Positions 1 through 13,474 of a stretch of 64,000 nucleotides of DNA are shown here, in pieces. A program made the translations under genes and the position numbers. The stretch's first letter is position 1. The number at the start of each line of letters is the position of its first letter. Location of the stretch: positions 115,695,534-115,759,533 of the forward strand of contig OY804580.1 in NCBI GenBank assembly GCA_963680875.1, given 5' to 3'. Under the pieces are notes generated by a model. That model ran no database searches and had not been told where the DNA came from. It saw only the letters and a list, made by a program, of their open reading frames with translations. This stretch comes from Bathymodiolus brooksi. Taxonomy: Eukaryota; Mollusca; Bivalvia; Mytilida; Modiolidae.

Positions 1-3000
1 TCGTAAAGTTGTTATATCGTTGTAGAATAGTCGTAAAGTTGTTATATCGTTGTAGAATAGTCGTAAAGTTGTTATATCGTTGTAGAATAGTCGTAAAGTT
101 GTTATATCGTTGTAGAATAGCCGCAACGTTGTTATATCGTTGTAGAATAGCCGTAAAGTTCTTATATCGTTGTAGAATAGTCGTAGCGTTGTTATATCGT
201 TGTAGAATAGCCGTAAAGTTCTTATATCGTTGTAGAATAGTCGTAAAGTTGTTATATCCTTATAGAATAGTCCTCTAATTGTTATATCGTTGTAAAATAG
301 TCGTAAAGTTGTTATATCGTTGTAGAATAGTCGTAAAGTTGTTATATCGTTGTAGAATAGCCGTAAAGTTGTTATATCGTTGTAGAATAGTCGTAAGGTT
401 GTTATATCGTTGTAGAATAGTCGTAAAGTTCCTATATCGTTGTAGAATAGCCGTAAAGTTGTTATATCGTTGTAGAATAGTCGTAAAGTTGTTATATCCT
501 TGTAGAATAGTCGTAAAGTTGTTATGTCGTTGTAGAATAGCCGTAAAGTTGCTATATCATTGTAGAATATCCGTAAAGTTGTTATATCGTTGTAGAATAG
601 CCGTAAAATTGTTATATCGTTGTAGATTAGCCGCAATGTTGTTATATTGTTGTAGAATAGCCGTAAAGTTGCTATATCGTTGTAGAATAGCCGTAAAGTT
701 GTTATATCGTTGTAGAATAGTCGTAAAGTTGTTATATCGTTGTAGAATAGCCGTAAAGTAGTTATATCCTTGTAGAATAGCCGTAAAGTTGTTATATCGT
801 TGTAGAATAGCCGTAGATTTGTTATATCTTTGTAGAATAGTCGTAAAGTTGTAATACCCTTGTAGAATAGCCGTAAAGTTGTTATATCCTTGTAGAATAG
901 TCGTAAAGTTGTTATATCGTTGTAGAATAGCCGTAAAGTTGCTATGTCGTTGTAGAATAGCCGTAAAGTTGTTATTTCCTTGTAGAATAGCCGTAAAGTT
1001 GTTATATCTTTGTAGAATTGTCGTAAAGTTGTTATATCCTTGTAGAATAGTCGTAAAGTTGTTATATCCTTGAATAATAGTCGTAAAGTTGTTATATCGT
1101 TGTAGAATAGTCGTAAAGTTGTTATATCGTTGTAGAATAGTCGTAAAGTTGTTATATCTTTGTAGAATAGTCGTAAAGTTGTAATACCCTTGTAGAATAG
1201 CCGTAAAGTTGTTATATCCTTGTAGAATAGTCGTAAAGTTGTTATATCGTTGTAGAATAGCCGTAAAGTTGCTATGTCGTTGTAGAATAGCCGTAAAGTT
1301 GTTATTTCCTTGTAGAATAGCCGTAAAGTTGTTATATCTTTGTAGAATAGTCGTAAAGTTGTTATATCCTTGTAGAATAGTCGTAAAGTTGTTATATCCT
1401 TGAATAATAGTCGTAAAGTTGTTATATCGTTGTAGAATAGTCGTAAAGTTGTTATATCGTTGTAGAATAGTCGTAAAGTTGTTATATCGTTGTAGAATAG
1501 TCGTAAAGTTCTTATATCGTTGTAGAATAGTCGTAAAGTTGTTATATCCTTATAGAATAGTCCTCTAATTGTTATATCGTTGTAGAATAGTCGTAAAGTT
1601 GTTATATCGTTGTAGAATAGTCGTAAAGTTGTTATATCGTTGTAGAATAGCCGTAAAGTTATTATATTGTTGTAGAATAGTCGTAAAGTTCCTATATCGT
1701 TGTAGAATAGCCGTAAAGTTGTTATATCGTTGTAGAATAGTCGTAAAGTTGTTATATCGTTGTAGAATAGCCGTAACGTTGTTATATCGTTGTCGAATAG
1801 TCGTAAAGTTGTTATATCGTTGTAGAATAGCCGTAGCGTTGTTATATCGTTGTAGAATAGTCGTAAAGTTGTTATATCGTTGTAGAATAGCCGTAAAGTT
1901 GTTATATCGTTGTAGAATAGCCGTAAAGTTGTTAAATCCTTGTAGAATAGCCGTAAAGTTGTTATATTTTTGTAGAATAGTCGTAAAGTTGTTATATCGT
2001 TGTAGAATAGCCGTAAAGTTGTTATATCGTTGTAGAATAGTCGTAGAGTTGTTATATCGTTGTAGAATAGCCGTAAAGTTGCTATATCCTTGTAGAATAG
2101 TCGTAAAGTTGTTATATCCTTGTAGAATAGCCGTAAAGTTGCTATATCCTTGTAGAATAGCCGTAAAGTTGCTATATCCTTGTAGAATAGCCGTAAAGTT
2201 GTTGTATTTTTGTAGAATAGTCGTAAAGTTGTTATACCATTGTAGAATAGCCGTAAAGTTGTTATATTGTTGTATAATAGTCATAAAGTTTCTATACCCT
2301 TGTAGAATAGCCGTAAAGTTGTTATATCCTTGTAGAATAGTCGTAAAATTGTTATATCGTTGTAGAATAGCTGTAAAGTTGTTATATCGTTGTAGAATAG
2401 CCGTTAAGTTATTATATCCTTGTAGAATAGGCGTAGATTTGCTATATCTTTGTAGAATAGTCGTAAAGTTGTAATACCCTTGTAGAATAGCCGTAAAGTT
2501 GTTATATCCTTGTAGAATAGTCGTAAAGTTGTTATATCGTTGTAGAATAGCCGTAAAGTTGCTATGTCGTTGTAGAATAGCCGTAAAGTTGTTATTTCCT
2601 TGTAGAATAGCCGTAAAGTTGTTATATCTTTGTAGAATTGTCGTAAAGTTGTTATATCCTTGTAGAATAGTCATAAAGTTGCTATATCCTTGTAGAATAG
2701 TTGTAAAGTTGTTATATCGTTGTAGAATAGCCGTAAAGTTGTTATATCCTTGTAGAATAGTCGTAAAGTTGTTATATCGTTGTAGAATAGTCATAAAGTT
2801 GCTATATCCTTGTAGAATAGTCGTAAAGTTGTTATATCGTTGTAGAATAGCCGTAAAGTTGCTATGTCGTTGTAGAATAGCCGTAAAGTTGTTATATCGT
2901 TGTAGAATAGCCGTAAAGTTGTTATATCCTTGTAGAATAGTCGTAAAGTTGTTATATCCTTGTAGAATAGTCGTAAAGTTGTTATGTCGTTGTAGAATAG

Positions 3001-6000
3001 CCGTAAAGTTGCTATATCCTTGTAGAATAGTCCTCTAATTGTTATATTGTTGTAGAATAGCCGTAAAGTTGTTATATCGTTGTAGAATAGCCGTAAAGTT
3101 ATTATATCCTTGTAGAATAGCCGTAAAGTTGTTATATCGTTGTAGAATAGTCCTCTAATTGTTATATCGTTGTAGAATAGCCGTAAAGTTGTTATATCGT
3201 TGTAGAATAGCCGTAGATTTGTTATATCTTTGTAGAATAGTCGTAAAGTTGTAATACCCTTGTAGAATAGCCGTAAAGTTGTTATATCCTTGTAGAATAG
3301 TCGTAAAGTTGTTATATCGTTGTAGAATAGCCGTAAAGTTGCTATGTCGTTGTAGAATTGTCGTAAAGTTGTTATATCCTTGTAGAATAGTCGTAAAGTT
3401 GTTATATCCTGGAATAATAGTCGTAAAGTTGTTATGTCGTTGTAGAATAGCCGTAAAGTTGTTATATCCTTGTAGAATAGTCGTAAAGTTGTTATATCGT
3501 TGTAGAATAGCCGTAAAGTTGCTATGTCGTTGTAGAATAGCCGTAAAGTTGTTATTTCCTTGTAGAATAGCCGTAAAGTTGTTATATCTTTGTAGAATTG
3601 TCGTAAAGTTGTTATATCCTTGTAGAATAGTCATAAAGTTGCTATATCCTTGTAGAATAGTTGTAAAGTTGTTATATCGTTGTAGAATAGCCGTAAAGTT
3701 GTTATATCCTTGTAGAATAGTCGTAAAGTTGTTATATCGTTGTAGAATAGTCATAAAGTTGCTATATCCTTGTAGAATAGTCGTAAAGTTGTTATATCGT
3801 TGTAGAATAGCCGTAAAGTTGCTATGTCGTTGTAGAATAGCCGTAAAGTTGTTATATCGTTGTAGAATAGCCGTAAAGTTGTTATATCCTTGTAGAATAG
3901 TCGTAAAGTTGTTATATCCTTGTAGAATAGTCGTAAAGTTGTTATGTCGTTGTAGAATAGCCGTAAAGTTGCTATATCCTTGTAGAATAGTCCTCTAATT
4001 GTTATATTGTTGTAGAATAGCCGTAAAGTTGTTATATCGTTGTAGAATAGCCGTAAAGTTATTATATCCTTGTAGAATAGCCGTAAAGTTGTTATATCGT
4101 TGTAGAATAGTCCTCTAATTGTTATATCGTTGTAGAATAGCCGTAAAGTTGTTATATCGTTGTAGAATAGCCGTAGATTTGTTATATCTTTGTAGAATAG
4201 TCGTAAAGTTGTAATACCCTTGTAGAATAGCCGTAAAGTTGTTATATCCTTGTAGAATAGTCGTAAAGTTGTTATATCGTTGTAGAATAGCCGTAAAGTT
4301 GCTATGTCGTTGTAGAATTGTCGTAAAGTTGTTATATCCTTGTAGAATAGTCGTAAAGTTGTTATATCCTGGAATAATAGTCGTAAAGTTGTTATGTCGT
4401 TGTAGAATAGCCGTAAAGTTGTTATATCGTTGTAGAATAGCCGTAAAGTTGTTATATCGTTGTAGAATAGCCGTAAAGTTGCTATATCGTTGTAGAATAG
4501 TCCTCTAATTGTTATATCCTTGTAGAATAGTCGTAAAGTTGTTATATCGTTGTAGAATAGTCGTAAAGTTGTTATATCGTTGTAGAATAGCCGTAACGTT
4601 GTTATATCGTTGTAGAATAGCCGTAAAGTTGTTATATCGTTGTAGAATAGTCGTAAAGTTGTTATATCCTTATAGAATAGTCCTCTAATTGTTATATCGT
4701 TGTAGAATAGTCGTAAAGTTGTTATATCGTTGTAGAATAGTCGTAAAGTTGTTATATCGTTGTAGAATAGCCGTAAAGTTGCTATATCGTTGTAGAATAG
4801 TCGTAAAGTTGTTATATCGTTGTAGAATAGTCGTAAAGTTCCTATATCGTTGTAGAATAGCCGTAAAGTTGTTATATCGTTGTAGAATAGTCGTAAAGTT
4901 GCTATATCGTTGTAGAATAGCCGGAACGTTGTAATATTGTTGTCGAATAGTCGTAAAGTTGTTATATCCTTGTAGAATAGTCGTAACGTTGTTATATCGT
5001 TGTAGAATAGTCGTAAAGTTGTTATATCGTTGTAGAATGGTCGTAAAGTTGTTATATCGTTGTAGAATAGTCGTAAAGTTGTTATATCGTTGTAGAATAG
5101 CCGTAGCGTTGTTATATCGTTGTAGAATAGCCGTAAAGTTCTTATATCGTTGTAGAATAGTCGTAAGGTTGTTATATCGTTGTAGAATAGTCGTAAAGTT
5201 CCTATATCGTTGTAGAATAGCCGTAAAGTTGTTATATCGTTGTAGAATAGTCGTAAAGATGTTATATCCTTGTAGAATAGTCGTAAAGTTGTTATGTCGT
5301 TGTAGAATAGCCGTAAAGTTGCTATATCATTGTAGAATAGCCGTAAAGTTGTTATATCGTTGTAGAATAGCCGTAAAATTGTTATATCGTTGTAGATTAG
5401 CCGCAATGTTGTTAGTTGTAGAATAGCCGTAAAGTTGTTATATCGTTGTAGAATAGTCGTAAAGTTGTTATATCGTTGTAGAATAGCCGTTAAGTTGTTA
5501 TATCGTTGTAGAATAGCCGTAAAGTAGTTATATCCTTGTAGAATAGCCGTAAAGTTGTTATATCGTTGTAGAATAGCCGTAGATTTGTTATATCTTTGTA
5601 GAATAGTCGTAAAGTTGTAATACCCTTGTAGAATAGCCGTAAAGTTGTTATATCCTTGTAGAATAGTCGTAAAGTTGTTATATCGTTGTAGAATAGCCGT
5701 AAAGTTGCTATGTCGTTGTAGAATAGCCGTAAAGTTGTTATTTCCTTGTAGAATAGCCGTAAAGTTGTTATATCTTTGTAGAATTGTCGTAAAGTTGTTA
5801 TATCCTTGTAGAATAGTCGTAAAGTTGTTATATCCTTGAATAATAGTCGTAAAGTTGTTATATCGTTGTAGAATAGTCGTAAAGTTGTTATATCGTTGTA
5901 GAATAGTCGTAAAGTTGTTATATCGTTGTAGAATAGTCGTAAAGTTGTTATATCGTTGTAGAATAGCCGCAACGTTGTTATATCGTTGTAGAATAGCCGT

Positions 6001-6984
6001 AAAGTTCTTATATCGTTGTAGAATAGTCGTAAAGTTGTTATATCCTTATGGAATAGTCCTCTAATTGTTATATCGTTGTAGAATAGTCGTAAAGTTGTTA
6101 TATCGTTGTAGAATAGTCGTAAAGTTGTTATATCGTTGTAGAATAGCCGTAAAGTTATTATATTGTTGTAGAATAGTCGTAAAGTTCCTATATCGTTGTA
6201 GAATAGCCGTAAAGTTGTTATATCGTTGTAGAATAGTCGTAAAGTTGTTATATCGTTGTAGAATAGCCGTAACGTTGTTATATCGTTGTCGAATAGTCGT
6301 AAAGTTGTTATATCGTTGTAGAATAGCCGTAGCGTTGTTATATCGTTGTAGAATAGTCGTAAAGTTGTTATATCGTTGTAGAATAGCCGTAAAGTTGTTA
6401 TATCGCTGTAGAATAGCCGTAAAGTTGTTAAATCCTTGTAGAATAGCCGTAAAGTTGTTATATTTTTGTAGAATAGTCGTAAAGTTGTTATATCGTTGTA
6501 GAATAGCCGTAAAGTTGTTATATCGTTGTAGAATAGTCGTAGAGTTGTTATATCGTTGTAGAATAGCCGTAAAGTTGCTATATCCTTGTAGAATAGTCGT
6601 AAAGTTGTTATATCCTTGTAGAATAGCCGTAAAGTTGCTATATCCTTGTAGAATAGCCGTAAAGTTGCTATATCCTTGTAGAATAGCCGTAAAGTTGTTG
6701 TATTTTTGTAGAATAGTCGTAAAGTTGTTATACCATTGTAGAATAGCCGTAAAGTTGTTATATTGTTGTATAATAGTCATAAAGTTTCTATACCCTTGTA
6801 GAATAGCCGTAAAGTTGTTATATCCTTGTAGAATAGTCGTAAAATTGTTATATCGTTGTAGAATAGCTGTAAAGTTGTTATATCGTTGTAGAATAGCCGT
6901 TAAGTTATTATATCCTTGTAGAATAGGCGTAGATTTGCTATATCTTTGTAGAATAGTCGTAAAGTTGTAATACCCTTGTAGAAT

Positions 6985-9900
6985 AGCCGTAAAGTTGTTA
7001 TATCCTTGTAGAATAGTCGTAAAGTTGTTATATCGTTGTAGAATAGCCGTAAAGTTGCTATGTCGTTGTAGAATAGCCGTAAAGTTGTTATTTCCTTGTA
7101 GAATAGCCGTAAAGTTGTTATATCTTTGTAGAATTGTCGTAAAGTTGTTATATCCTTGTAGAATAGTCATAAAGTTGCTATATCCTTGTAGAATAGTCGT
7201 AAAGTTGTTATATCGTTGTAGAATAGCCGTAAAGTTGTTATATCCTTGTAGAATAGTCGTAAAGTTGTTATATCGTTGTAGAATAGTCATAAAGTTGCTA
7301 TATCCTTGTAGAATAGTCGTAAAGTTGTTATATCGTTGTAGAATAGCCGTAAAGTTGTTATATTGTTGTAGAATAGTCGTAAAGTTGTTATATCGTTGTA
7401 GAATAGCCGTAACGTTGTTATATCGTTGTAGAATAGCCGTAAAGTTCTTATATCGTTGTAGAATAGTCGTAAAGTTGTTATATCCTTATAGAATAGTCCT
7501 CTAATTGTTATATCGTTGTAGAATAGTCGTAAAGTTGTTATATCGTTGTAGAATAGTCGTAAAGTTGTTATATCGTTGTAGAATAGCCGTAAAGTTGTTA
7601 TATTGTTGTAGAATAGTCGTAAAGTTCCTATATCGTTGTAGAATAGTCGTAAAGTTGTTATATCGTTGTAGAATAGTCGTAAAGTTGTTATATCGTTGTA
7701 GAATAGCCGTAACGTTGTTATATCGTTGTCGAATAGTCGTAAAGTTGTTATATCGTTGTAGAATAGCCGTAGCGTTGTTATATCGTTGTAGAATAGTCGT
7801 AAAGTTGTTATATCGTTGTAGAATAGTCGTAAAGTTGTTATATCGTTGTAGAATAACCGTTAAGTTATTATATCCTTGTAGAATAGGCGTAGATTTGCTA
7901 TATCTTTGTAGAATAGTCGTAAAGTTGTAATACCCTTGTAGAATAGCCGTAAAGTTGCTATGTCCTTGTAGAATAGTCGTAAAGTTGTTATATCGTTGTA
8001 GAATAGCCGTAAAGTTGCTATGTCGTTGTAGAATAGCCGTAAAGTTGTTATATCGTTGTAGAATAGCCGTAAAGTTGTTATATCCTTGTAGAATAGTCGT
8101 AAAGTTGTTATATCCTTGTAGAATAGTCGTAAAGTTGTTATGTCGTTGTAGAATAGCCGTAAAGTTGCTATATCCTTGTAGAATAGTCCTCTAATTGTTA
8201 TATTGTTGTAGAATAGCCGTAAAGTTGTTATATCGTTGTAGAATAGCCGTAAAGTTGTTATATCCTTGTAGAATAGCCGTAAAGTTGTTATATCGTTGTA
8301 GAATAGTCCTCTAATTGTTATATCGTTGTAGAATAGCCGTAAAGTTGTTATATCGTTGTAGAATAGCCGTAGATTTGTTATATCTTTGTAGAATAGTCGT
8401 AAAGTTGTAATACCCTTGTAGAATAGCCGTAAAGTTGTTATATCCTTGTAGAATAGTCGTAAAGTTGTTATATCGTTGTAGAATAGCCGTAAAGTTGCTA
8501 TGTCGTTGTAGAATTGTCGTAAAGTTGTTATATCCTTGTAGAATAGTCGTAAAGTTGTTATATCCTGGAATAATAGTCGTAAAGTTGTTATGTCGTTGTA
8601 GAATAGCCGTAAAGTTGTTATATCGTTGTAGAATAGCCGTAAAGTTGTTATATCGTTGTAGAATAGCCGTAAAGTTGCTATATCGTTGTAGAATAGTCCT
8701 CTAATTGTTATATCCTTGTAGAATAGTCGTAAAGTTGTTATATCGTTGTAGAATAGTCGTAAAGTTGTTATATCGTTGTAGAATAGCCGTAACGTTGTTA
8801 TATCGTTGTAGAATAGCCGTAAAGTTGTTATATCGTTGTAGAATAGTCGTAAAGTTGTTATATCCTTATAGAATAGTCCTCTAATTGTTATATCGTTGTA
8901 GAATAGTCGTAAAGTTGTTATATCGTTGTAGAATAGTCGTAAAGTTGTTATATCGTTGTAGAATAGCCGTAAAGTTGTTATATCGTTGTAGAATAGTCGT
9001 AAAGTTGTTATATCGTTGTAGAATAGTCGTAAAGTTCCTATATCGTTGTAGAATAGCCGTAAAGTTGTTATATCGTTGTAGAATAGTCGTAAAGTTGCTA
9101 TATCGTTGTAGAATAGCCGTAACGTTGTAATATTGTTGTCGAATAGTCGTAAAGTTGTTATATCCTTGTAGAATAGTCGTAACGTTGTTATATCGTTGTA
9201 GAATAGTCGTAAAGTTGTTATATCGTTGTAGAATGGTCGTAAAGTTGTTATATCGTTGTAGAATAGTCGTAAAGTTGTTATATCGTTGTAGAATAGCCGT
9301 AGCGTTGTTATATCGTTGTAGAATAGCCGTAAAGTTGTTATATCGTTGTAGAATAGTCGTAAAGTTGTTATATCCTTATAGAATAGTCCTCTAATTGTTA
9401 TATCGTTGTAAAATAGTCGTAAAGTTGTTATATCGTTGTAGAATAGTCGTAAAGTTGTTATATCGTTGTAGAATAGCCGTAAAGTTGTTATATCGTTGTA
9501 GAATAGTCGTAAGGTTGTTATATCGTTGTAGAATAGTCGTAAAGTTCCTATATCGTTGTAGAATAGCCGTAAAGTTGTTATATCGTTGTAGAATAGTCGT
9601 AAAGTTGTTATATCCTTGTAGAATAGTCGTAAAGTTGTTATGTCGTTGTAGAATAGCCGTAAAGTTGCTATATCATTGTAGAATAGCCGTAAAGTTGTTA
9701 TATCGTTGTAGAATAGCCGTAAAATTGTTATATCGTTGTAGATTAGCCGCAATGTTGTTATATTGTTGTAGAATAGCCGTAAAGTTGCTATATCGTTGTA
9801 GAATAGCCGTAAAGTTGTTATATCGTTGTAGAATAGTCGTAAAGTTGTTATATCGTTGTAGAATAGCCGTTAAGTTGTTATATCGTTGTAGAATAACCGT

Positions 9901-12900
9901 AAAGTAGTTATATCCTTGTAGAATAGCCGTAAAGTTGTTATATCGTTGTAGAATAGCCGTAGATTTGTTATATCTTTGTAGAATAGTCGTAAAGTTGTAA
10001 TACCCTTGTAGAATAGCCGTAAAGTTGTTATATCCTTGTAGAATAGTCGTAAAGTTGTTATATCGTTGTAGAATAGCCGTAAAGTTGCTATGTCGTTGTA
10101 GAATAGCTGTAAAGTTGTTATTTCCTTGTAGAATAGCCGTAAAGTTGTTATATCTTTGTAGAATTGTCGTAAAGTTGTTATATCCTTGTAGAATAGTCAT
10201 AAAGTTGCTATATCCTTGTAGAATAGTCGTAAAGTTGTTATATCGTTGTAGAATAGCCGTAAAGTTGTTATATCCTTGTAGAATAGTCGTAAAGTTGTTA
10301 TATCGTTGTAGAATAGTCATAAAGTTGCTATATCCTTGTAGAATAGTCGTAAAGTTGTTATATCGTTGTAGAATAGCCGTAAAGTTGTTATATTGTTGTA
10401 GAATAGTCGTAAAGTTGTTATATCGTTGTAGAATAGCCGTAACGTTGTTATATCGTTGTAGAATAGCCGTAAAGTTCTTATATCGTTGTAGAATAGTCGT
10501 AAAGTTGTTATATCCTTATAGAATAGTCCTCTAATTGTTATATCGTTGTAGAATAGTCGTAAAGTTGTTATATCGTTGTAGAATAGTCGTAAAGTTGTTA
10601 TATCGTTGTAGAATAGCCGTAAAGTTGTTATATTGTTGTAGAATAGTCGTAAAGTTCCTATATCGTTGTAGAATAGTCGTAAAGTTGTTATATCGTTGTA
10701 GAATAGTCGTAAAGTTGTTATATCGTTGTAGAATAGCCGTAACGTTGTTATATCGTTGTCGAATAGTCGTAAAGTTGTTATATCGTTGTAGAATAGCCGT
10801 AGCGTTGTTATATCGTTGTAGAATAGTCGTAAAGTTGTTATATCGTTGTAGAATAGTCGTAAAGTTGTTATATCGTTGTAGAATAACCGTTAAGTTATTA
10901 TATCCTTGTAGAATAGGCGTAGATTTGCTATATCTTTGTAGAATAGTCGTAAAGTTGTAATACCCTTGTAGAATAGCCGTAAAGTTGCTATGTCCTTGTA
11001 GAATAGTCGTAAAGTTGTTATATCGTTGTAGAATAGCCGTAAAGTTGCTATGTCGTTGTAGAATAGCCGTAAAGTTGTTATATCGTTGTAGAATAGCCGT
11101 AAAGTTGTTATATCCTTGTAGAATAGTCGTAAAGTTGTTATATCCTTGTAGAATAGTCGTAAAGTTGTTATGTCGTTGTAGAATAGCCGTAAAGTTGCTA
11201 TATCCTTGTAGAATAGTCCTCTAATTGTTATATTGTTGTAGAATAGCCGTAAAGTTGTTATATCGTTGTAGAATAGCCGTAAAGTTGTTATATCCTTGTA
11301 GAATAGCCGTAAAGTTGTTATATCGTTGTAGAATAGTCCTCTAATTGTTATATCGTTGTAGAATAGCCGTAAAGTTGTTATATCGTTGTAGAATAGCCGT
11401 AGATTTGTTATATCTTTGTAGAATAGTCGTAAAGTTGTAATACCCTTGTAGAATAGCCGTAAAGTTGTTATATCCTTGTAGAATAGTCGTAAAGTTGTTA
11501 TATCGTTGTAGAATAGCCGTAAAGTTGCTATGTCGTTGTAGAATTGTCGTAAAGTTGTTATATCCTTGTAGAATAGTCGTAAAGTTGTTATATCCTGGAA
11601 TAATAGTCGTAAAGTTGTTATGTCGTTGTAGAATAGCCGTAAAGTTGTTATATCGTTGTAGAATAGCCGTAAAGTTGTTATATCGTTGTAGAATAGCCGT
11701 AAAGTTGCTATATCGTTGTAGAATAGTCCTCTAATTGTTATATCCTTGTAGAATAGTCGTAAAGTTGTTATATCGTTGTAGAATAGTCGTAAAGTTGTTA
11801 TATCGTTGTAGAATAGCCGTAACGTTGTTATATCGTTGTAGAATAGCCGTAAAGTTGTTATATCGTTGTAGAATAGTCGTAAAGTTGTTATATCCTTATA
11901 GAATAGTCCTCTAATTGTTATATCGTTGTAGAATAGTCGTAAAGTTGTTATATCGTTGTAGAATAGTCGTAAAGTTGTTATATCGTTGTAGAATAGCCGT
12001 AAAGTTGTTATATCGTTGTAGAATAGTCGTAAAGTTGTTATATCGTTGTAGAATAGTCGTAAAGTTCCTATATCGTTGTAGAATAGCCGTAAAGTTGTTA
12101 TATCGTTGTAGAATAGTCGTAAAGTTGCTATATCGTTGTAGAATAGCCGTAACGTTGTAATATTGTTGTCGAATAGTCGTAAAGTTGTTATATCCTTGTA
12201 GAATAGTCGTAACGTTGTTATATCGTTGTAGAATAGTCGTAAAGTTGTTATATCGTTGTAGAATGGTCGTAAAGTTGTTATATCGTTGTAGAATAGTCGT
12301 AAAGTTGTTATATCGTTGTAGAATAGCCGTAGCGTTGTTATATCGTTGTAGAATAGCCGTAAAGTTGTTATATCGTTGTAGAATAGTCGTAAAGTTGTTA
12401 TATCCTTATAGAATAGTCCTCTAATTGTTATATCGTTGTAAAATAGTCGTAAAGTTGTTATATCGTTGTAGAATAGTCGTAAAGTTGTTATATCGTTGTA
12501 GAATAGCCGTAAAGTTGTTATATCGTTGTAGAATAGTCGTAAGGTTGTTATATCGTTGTAGAATAGTCGTAAAGTTCCTATATCGTTGTAGAATAGCCGT
12601 AAAGTTGTTATATCGTTGTAGAATAGTCGTAAAGTTGTTATATCCTTGTAGAATAGTCGTAAAGTTGTTATGTCGTTGTAGAATAGCCGTAAAGTTGCTA
12701 TATCATTGTAGAATAGCCGTAAAGTTGTTATATCGTTGTAGAATAGCCGTAAAATTGTTATATCGTTGTAGATTAGCCGCAATGTTGTTATATTGTTGTA
12801 GAATAGCCGTAAAGTTGCTATATCGTTGTAGAATAGCCGTAAAGTTGTTATATCGTTGTAGAATAGTCGTAAAGTTGTTATATCGTTGTAGAATAGCCGT

Positions 12901-13220
12901 TAAGTTGTTATATCGTTGTAGAATAACCGTAAAGTAGTTATATCCTTGTAGAATAGCCGTAAAGTTGTTATATCGTTGTAGAATAGCCGTAGATTTGTTA
13001 TATCTTTGTAGAATAGTCGTAAAGTTGTAATACCCTTGTAGAATAGCCGTAAAGTTGTTATATCCTTGTAGAATAGTCGTAAAGTTGTTATATCGTTGTA
13101 GAATAGCCGTAAAGTTGCTATGTCGTTGTAGAATAGCTGTAAAGTTGTTATTTCCTTGTAGAATAGCCGTAAAGTTGTTATATCTTTGTAGAATTGTCGT
13201 AAAGTTGTTATATCCTTGTA
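6985..13220. repeat. 3,030-bp higher-order tandem duplication inside the 30-bp array
   Basis: Variant units from about 6,985 to 10,015 recur in the same order 3,030 bp (101 units) later, to about 13,220. The segments 7,860-9,752 and 10,890-12,782 look identical when their repeat peptides are compared. A single difference near 7,078 (ccgt) versus 10,105 and 13,135 (ctgt) shows that the copies are not perfect everywhere. This implies a recent unequal exchange or replication-slippage duplication of a 3-kb block. Confidence 0.85.
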
Positions 13221-13474
13221 GAATAGTCGTAAAGTTGTTATATCCTTGAATAATAGTCGTAAAGTTGTTATATCGTTGTAGAATAGTCGTAAAGTTGTTA
13301 TATCGTTGTAGAATAGTCGTAAAGTTGTTATATCGTTGTAGAATAGTCGTAAAGTTGTTATATCGTTGTAGAATAGCCGCAACGTTGTTATATCGTTGTA
13401 GAATAGCCGTAAAGTTCTTATATCGTTGTAGAATAGTCGTAAAGTTGTTATATCCTTATACAATAGTCCTCTAA